From an uncultured Nitrososphaera sp. (GTDB lineage Archaea; Thermoproteota; Nitrososphaeria; Nitrososphaerales; Nitrososphaeraceae): a DNA stretch of 27,725 bases. The notes beneath the pieces are model-generated. The model was not told the DNA's origin. It did not search any database and was given only the letters and a program-made list of their open reading frames with translations. The stretch lies in assembly GCA_946480575.1 (NCBI GenBank), contig CAMLKF010000021.1:1-27725 (forward strand), written 5' to 3'. Within the stretch, counting starts at the first letter, position 1; each line of letters starts with the position of its first letter. Of this stretch, positions 23,553 through 27,725 are shown piece by piece. Made by a program: the position numbers and the translations under genes.

Positions 23553-24523
23553 TAGGCGTGCTGGCCCCTTTCTTGCATTCTTAGCTCGAGGTTCTTGGTG
23601 TCCATGCCAAGAAGCGACATCTTTTCGTCAACCATCTTTTGTGCCTCCATCACTATCTTGGGGTCGTCATGGAATGTCGTCGCAAGCACGACCGCCCTAG
23701 CCCTCTGGGCGGGGTCGTCTGACTTGAATATCCCAGAGCCGACGAACACGCCATCGCACCCAAGGTTCATGAGCAGTGCCGCGTCTGCCGGCGTGGTGAT
23801 GCCGCCTGCCGCGAAATTGACTACTGGCAACCTGCCAAGGCGCGCCGTCTCTTTAACGATTGCGTATGACACTTTCAGCTCTCGCGCGGCCTTCATCAGC
23901 TCCTGCCTGTCGCTGTCCTGGTAGTGCGAGCATATCTTGCGTATCTCGCTATTGACCTGCCGGATGTGCGTAACGGCCTCGGCGACGTTGCCAGTTCCCG
24001 GCTCGCCCTTGGTTCGTATCATTGCGCACCCTTCTTCAATCCTGCGCAAAGCCTCGCCTAGGTTCTTGGCGCCGTTGACAAAAGGCGTTGTGAAATCCCA
24101 TTTCCAGATGTGGCGCTCCTCATCTGCCGGGGTCAGCACTTCGCTTTCGTCTATCATGTCGACGCCCGTGACTTCAAGCACTTTGGCTTCATCGGTGTGG
24201 CCTATCCTGCATTTTGCCATGATGGGAATAGTGACAGCGTCCATTATCTCCTGAATTACCTTAATGCTTGCAGTCCTGGCGACTCCTCCTGCCTTCCTTA
24301 CGTCGTAGGGGAGCTTGTCAAGGACCATGACTGCGACGGCTCCAGCTTCTTCAGCAATCACTGCCTGCTCGACGTTTGTGACGTCCATTACGACGCCGTG
24401 CTTTTGCATGTGGGCAAAGCCGCGCTTGAGTAATGTGGTCCCGCGAACCATGCGGGCGTTCTCTACTGTCTCTATCTTGACGCCCTTGGGTCTTGGCTCG
24501 GTGGCCACGAGGGATATTGTCAT
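23552..24523 (-). CDS. pdxS: Pyridoxal 5'-phosphate synthase synthase subunit
   Basis: The 323-residue TIM-barrel enzyme makes PLP from ribose 5-phosphate, glyceraldehyde 3-phosphate and the ammonia delivered by PdxT. Lysines that carry the intermediates are K104 in IMAKCRIGH and K172 in [11 protein letters not shown]47 in VVMDVTN is the usual acid. The family signature GGVART (79-84) is present. A TATA box (aaatatatag, 24551-24560 on the minus strand) lies about 30 nt before the ATG, so the pdxST transcript starts here, independent of the gene upstream. Confidence 0.97.
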   Translation of the reverse strand: MTISLVATEPRPKGVKIETVENARMVRGTTLLKRGFAHMQKHGVVMDVTNVEQAVIAEEAGAVAVMVLDKLPYDVRKAGGVARTASIKVIQEIMDAVTIPIMAKCRIGHTDEAKVLEVTGVDMIDESEVLTPADEERHIWKWDFTTPFVNGAKNLGEALRRIEEGCAMIRTKGEPGTGNVAEAVTHIRQVNSEIRKICSHYQDSDRQELMKAARELKVSYAIVKETARLGRLPVVNFAAGGITTPADAALLMNLGCDGVFVGSGIFKSDDPAQRARAVVLATTFHDDPKIVMEAQKMVDEKMSLLGMDTKNLELRMQERGQHA

Positions 24524-24564
24524 ACTATGATTCCAATGCGCTCAAATGCTCTATATATTTTCTC

Positions 24565-25080
24565 TCAGACGTGCCTTGAAATGATGCTATCCAAAAGCTC
24601 GCCCACGTTGGTTATTATGGGAGGGATTGTCCCAGTGTGCGCGCCGGGGTTGACCCAGCTTATGGTCTTAAGGTCGCCGCCAGCCTGCAACTTGAGCGTA
24701 TATTTCGTAAAGTTGGCCAGACCCTCCTGCTGTGAGTAGTCGGTCTCCGGTATCTGCATAAAGCCTGTTCCAAAAATCCTGGCTCTTAACTGCTTCATCT
24801 CCTCTTCGCTCACTGTGAATTTCCTTCCATCGAGCTGCCCACCTACCTTGGTATACGTTGCCGAGCCGTCGTTTTCAACCGTCAACACTTCCGCGGCTGC
24901 CGCCGCAAGCGAGCCGCTTTCAGTCCTGGCCAGCTGCTGTCTGCTGTACTCTAGGCTCACCTGCTGCGTCTGGTCGGTTGTTGCGGACTGCTGTCTGTTG
25001 CTGTTAAATCCAGGCGCAAGAACAAGAGCAGCCATCACTGCAACCACGGCAGCGATTGCTATCAGAAACTTGTTGACCAT
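24565..25080 (-). CDS. Hypothetical exported or membrane-anchored protein
   Basis: The 171-residue protein opens with a hydrophobic signal or anchor (KFLIAIAAVVAVMAALVLAP, residues 4-23), followed by a Gln/Ser/Thr-rich linker. The folded part (about 58-165) has strands such as VLTVENDGSATYTKVGG, FTVSEEEMKQLRARIF and FTKYTLKLQAGGDLKTISWV, suggesting a small extracellular beta domain. There is no lipobox. I do not recognise the family. Its ATG overlaps the aconitase stop (TAATG), so it is translated from the same mRNA, though its link to aconitase is unclear. Confidence 0.7.
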   Translation of the reverse strand: MVNKFLIAIAAVVAVMAALVLAPGFNSNRQQSATTDQTQQVSLEYSRQQLARTESGSLAAAAAEVLTVENDGSATYTKVGGQLDGRKFTVSEEEMKQLRARIFGTGFMQIPETDYSQQEGLANFTKYTLKLQAGGDLKTISWVNPGAHTGTIPPIITNVGELLDSIISRHV

Positions 25081-27035
25081 TATGATCTCTGCCGTGTTGA
25101 CCTGATGTAGTTCAGCAGACCACCTGCAACCAGCACCTGCCTCTGCCTCGGCGTGAGGTCAACCTTCAGAACTATCCTGTCCTTGCCTTTCTTGTATAGG
25201 GCGACTGCCTCCATAGTCTTGCTTCCGTCCTTGAGGCTGCTGACCACGTTGTCTATTGTTATCGGCGTGCCTTGGGTAAGAAGGTCAAAGTCCGAGCCGT
25301 TCTGGAATTCGAAAGGAATGATGCCAAAGTTTACGAGATTTGCCCTGTGGATTCTTGCAAACGACTTGGCTATCACGCCCTTGACGCCCAGATACATCGG
25401 CGCAAGCGCTGCATGTTCTCTGCTAGAGCCCTGCCCATAGTTCTCGCCGCCAACGATAAAGCCGCCGTTCTTTTCCTTCGCCCTCTTTGCAAAGTCCGGG
25501 TCGAGCCAGTAAAAGACGTAATCGCTTATTGCCGGCACGTTGCTTCGGAGCGGCAGTATCTTGGCGCCCGCCGGCATTATTGCGTCGGTGCTGATGTTGT
25601 CGCCTACCCTTATCAGCACTTCTCCGTGCAGCATCGCCTCCATCGGTTGGCGCAGCGGCAGCGGCTTGATATTGGGTCCCCTTGAAATTTTCACGCTGTC
25701 GGCATACTGCGGTGGGGCTGGCGCTACGATGCCAGAGTCGTCTATCACGAACTTGTCCGGCCAAGGTATGTTCGGGTATTCTCCAAGATCCCTTGGATCG
25801 GTTATCTTGCCTGTGACTGCGCACGCTACGCATACCTCTGGCGACGTCAAGAATACCTTGTCGTCTTTTGTGCCGCTTCTTCCCGGCCAGTTCCTGTTAA
25901 ACGACCTTATTGAAACCCAGTCAGTTCCCGGCGCCGACCCCATACCGATGCAGCCTTGGCAGCCACTTTCGAGAAGGCGCGCGCCTGATGCAATGATGTT
26001 GTATATAGAGCCGTCGCGTGCCACCGTTTCGAGCACCTGTTTTGAGCCCGGGTTGATTGCCATCGTGACGTTTGGGTGCACCTTCTTGCCCTTGAGCACA
26101 TGGGCGACTGTCATCATCTCGACATAGCTCGAGTTGGTGCACGAGCCTATGAGCACCTGCTGAACGTCGGTGCCCTGCACGTCCCTCACCTTGCGCACTG
26201 TGTCCGGCGAACCGGGCATGGCAATGAGCGGTTCGAGCTCGCTCAGGTTGATTTCCATGTTTTCGTCGTAAGAGCAACCCGGATCTGCCGCGACGCGCTT
26301 GTAGTCCTGCGGCCTGCCCTGCCGTATCATGTAGTCAAGCGTGGTTTCGTCTGACTCAAAGAGCGAGGTGGTTGCGCCAAGCTCTGCCCCCATGTTGCAT
26401 ATCGTGCCGCGCTGGGGAACGCCAAGGCTCTTGATGCCGTCGCCATAGTATTCAAAGATCTTGCCGACCCCGCCTTTGACCGTGAGCCTGCGGAGCATTT
26501 CCAGAATGACGTCCTTGGCGGTGACCCATGGCCTTAGCCTGCCTGTCAGCTTGACGCCCACTATCTTGGGCATCTTGGTGTAAAAGGGCGCTCCAGCCAT
26601 TGCGACTGCCACGTCAAGGCCGCCTACGCCTATCGCCATCATGCCTGCGCCGCCTGCAGTCGGCGTGTGGCTGTCGGAGCCTATCAGGAGCTTGCCGGGT
26701 ATCGAAAAGCGCTCTAGGTTCACTTGGTGGCATATGCCATTGCCCGGCTTGCTGTAGTGGACGCCGTACTGGGAAGCGAATGTCTGCAAAAAGCGGTGGT
26801 CGTCGCCGTTTTCAAACCCTGTCTGGAGGATGTTGTGGTCTACATAGATGGCGGCGTGCTCTGCCTTGATGCGGGGGATGCCCATTGCCTCGAACTGGAG
26901 GCACGCCATCGTGCCGGTGGCGTCCTGCATGAGCACGCGGTCTACCTTGAGGCCGACCTCTTGGCCCGGTTCCACCCTGCCGTCTGCCAAGTGAGACGAT
27001 ATTATCTTTTGAGCGAGATTCCTTGGAGAAGCCAT
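25080..27035 (-). CDS. acn: Aconitate hydratase
   Basis: The 651-residue [4Fe-4S] hydratase interconverts citrate and isocitrate. The cluster cysteines are in GSCTNSS and GCQGCIGMG. Substrate residues include SDSHTPTAGG in the N-terminal part and YGQGSSREHAA in the swivel domain. At about 650 residues it is the short archaeal/mitochondrial-like form rather than the 890-residue AcnA. The frame is open to 27218, but the first 61 codons look non-coding. ATG 27035 (MASPRNLAQKI) fits the family. A TATA box (catattaaat, near 27078-27090) is 45 nt upstream. Confidence 0.95.
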   Translation of the reverse strand: MASPRNLAQKIISSHLADGRVEPGQEVGLKVDRVLMQDATGTMACLQFEAMGIPRIKAEHAAIYVDHNILQTGFENGDDHRFLQTFASQYGVHYSKPGNGICHQVNLERFSIPGKLLIGSDSHTPTAGGAGMMAIGVGGLDVAVAMAGAPFYTKMPKIVGVKLTGRLRPWVTAKDVILEMLRRLTVKGGVGKIFEYYGDGIKSLGVPQRGTICNMGAELGATTSLFESDETTLDYMIRQGRPQDYKRVAADPGCSYDENMEINLSELEPLIAMPGSPDTVRKVRDVQGTDVQQVLIGSCTNSSYVEMMTVAHVLKGKKVHPNVTMAINPGSKQVLETVARDGSIYNIIASGARLLESGCQGCIGMGSAPGTDWVSIRSFNRNWPGRSGTKDDKVFLTSPEVCVACAVTGKITDPRDLGEYPNIPWPDKFVIDDSGIVAPAPPQYADSVKISRGPNIKPLPLRQPMEAMLHGEVLIRVGDNISTDAIMPAGAKILPLRSNVPAISDYVFYWLDPDFAKRAKEKNGGFIVGGENYGQGSSREHAALAPMYLGVKGVIAKSFARIHRANLVNFGIIPFEFQNGSDFDLLTQGTPITIDNVVSSLKDGSKTMEAVALYKKGKDRIVLKVDLTPRQRQVLVAGGLLNYIRSTRQRS

Positions 27036-27166
27036 TATTATTATTATTACTCTGAGATTCTCTAGCAAGGAAAGGATATTTAATATGTTATCCAAGGCAG
27101 ACCCGGTACCCTGCCAGAATTGGCACGTCCGCTTTTGGCGCCAAAGGTTTGGAATGTAATAAAAGG

Positions 27167-27336
27167 TCAGGTGGACATCTGGAGCGGCTTTGTTATTTTC
27201 ATCTTGTACTTGTGGCATTCGATGGTGTGCGCGATTTGCATTTTGTCCAATGCTTCGCTCACGTAGTTGACAGTCCCCCGTATCGCATCGCTCGTCAACG
27301 TTTTTTTGTTTCCGTTATCGTTATCTTGTATGTCAT
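27167..27336 (-). pseudogene. Small protein with a frameshift in a poly-A tract
   Basis: ATG 27336 begins MTYKITITETKK and stops after 13 codons. The other frame, open across the site, reads KTLTSDAIRGTVNYVSEALD, then KMQIAHTIECHKYKMKI and TGA at 27167-27169. The break is at seven consecutive A (27301-27307 as T on plus). One more A gives a clean product of about 56 residues. A TATA-like cttaaatc lies about 28 nt before the ATG. It may be a natural slip, a contingency site or a base-calling error. Confidence 0.5.
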
Positions 27337-27403
27337 AATTTACAGCACATGATATTGCGGCCCGATTTAAGGATCACTCTGCTCTGCTTCCACAGCTGTC
27401 GTA

Positions 27404-27435
27404 TCGTGTCTAGATATAGAGATATCTAGACACGA
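27404..27435. repeat. Perfect 14-bp inverted repeat with AGAG loop
   Basis: TCGTGTCTAGATAT (27404-27417), loop AGAG, and the exact complement ATATCTAGACACGA (27422-27435). It lies in the 240-bp gene-free interval 27337-27576, between two divergent small genes. It could be an operator, a terminator-like hairpin or the end of a mobile element. No transposase is near. A frame reading KCEKQTSKRAAAELLFAVAA and ETEQQLVANTIHDGLYN follows at about 27437-27570, without a start codon. Confidence 0.75.
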
Positions 27436-27542
27436 CTAAGTGCGAAAAACAAACAAGCAAGCGAGCGGCTGCTGAATTGCTATTTGCAGTTGCGGCAACA
27501 GCTGAAACAGAGCAACAACTTGTTGCAAACACTATACACGAT

Positions 27543-27554
27543 GGATTATATAAC
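27543..27554 (+). promoter_or_regulatory. TATA box of the downstream zinc-protein gene
   Basis: ggattatataac has its centre about 27 nt before ATG 27577, the standard archaeal spacing for a leaderless transcript. Confidence 0.65.
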
Positions 27555-27576
27555 ACCGGCAAATTCTTTTTGTGAT

Positions 27577-27725
27577 ATGGTCGCGGTCCGCGCAAATAGT
27601 TTAAGAGCATCGACGTCGAAAATTACGCAGTTATTGCGGCACAGCAAAAGTTGCACCTGCGGCCACCAGAAGGACTACCACATCAATGGCAAGGAGAGGT
27701 GCGTGTTTGGTGTCTGCTCTTGCCA
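27577..27725 (+). CDS. Cysteine-rich zinc-binding protein, 3' end beyond the window
   Basis: About 49 codons from ATG 27577 are open to the window edge. After a basic start (RANSLRASTSKITQLLRHSK) comes CTCGHQKDYHINGKERCVFG and then VCSC. The C-x-C-G-H-x4-H-x5-C-x4-C-x-C array fits a compact zinc knuckle seen in many small Nitrososphaera proteins. The family function is unknown. The TATA box and leaderless ATG support expression. Confidence 0.65.
   Translation, partial: MVAVRANSLRASTSKITQLLRHSKSCTCGHQKDYHINGKERCVFGVCSC

Noticed and set aside
27410..27610. 66-codon minus-strand frame
   Set aside because: It crosses the inverted repeat and the promoter of the zinc-protein gene. The composition is not protein-like.

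Overview
The window looks like chromosomal DNA of an ammonia-oxidising archaeon of the Nitrososphaera type (Nitrososphaerota/Thaumarchaeota). The evidence is a group II thermosome with a GGM tail, aIF5B, the L7Ae-S28e-L24e-Ndk-aIF5B ribosomal operon, intron-containing tRNAs with bulge-helix-bulge splice sites, TATA boxes 25-30 nt upstream of leaderless start codons, and small gene families typical of these organisms. No virus, plasmid, CRISPR array or complete insertion sequence is visible.

Layout. 1-2700 is accessory DNA: a truncated HTH gene, a block of GTTCTTTT motifs, a GC-rich shattered FAD monooxygenase gene (680-1695), a tRNA-Lys with an intron, and two small broken genes. 2801-8403 holds a radical SAM protein, a decayed spherulin-4-like gene, a cyclase/formamidase-family hydrolase, a stand-alone Lrp-type effector domain, a class V PLP enzyme and several small proteins. 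8419-13123 has the thermosome, a rhomboid protease fused to an Hsp20-like domain, a 55-residue C2H2 zinc finger protein, an MFS transporter with one frameshift, and a second Lrp-type effector domain. 13523-20153 is mostly core: a FilR1-type regulator, ribosomal L11, a thioredoxin, the L7Ae operon and a phosphoglucosamine/phosphomannomutase. 20212-22815 has a tRNA-Leu with two introns, a fragment of a thiamine-diphosphate decarboxylase, a Ca2+/H+ antiporter and two frameshifted lineage-specific genes. 22905-27035 is metabolic: PdxS/PdxT (pyridoxal phosphate synthesis), an exported protein and aconitase. The right end has a broken small gene, a perfect 14-bp inverted repeat and the start of a cysteine-rich zinc protein.

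How it fits together. Translation and folding genes are intact and carry normal promoters. Nearly all accessory genes between them are broken. The most unusual object is the monooxygenase locus. Its frame changes can almost all be explained as short insertions, usually tandem copies of the adjacent 1-8 bases. Removing them by eye restores one continuous flavoprotein. This was read by eye against family knowledge, and an alignment is needed to confirm it. The second notable object is the tRNA-Leu(UAG), whose two introns can be placed to the base by their splice motifs.
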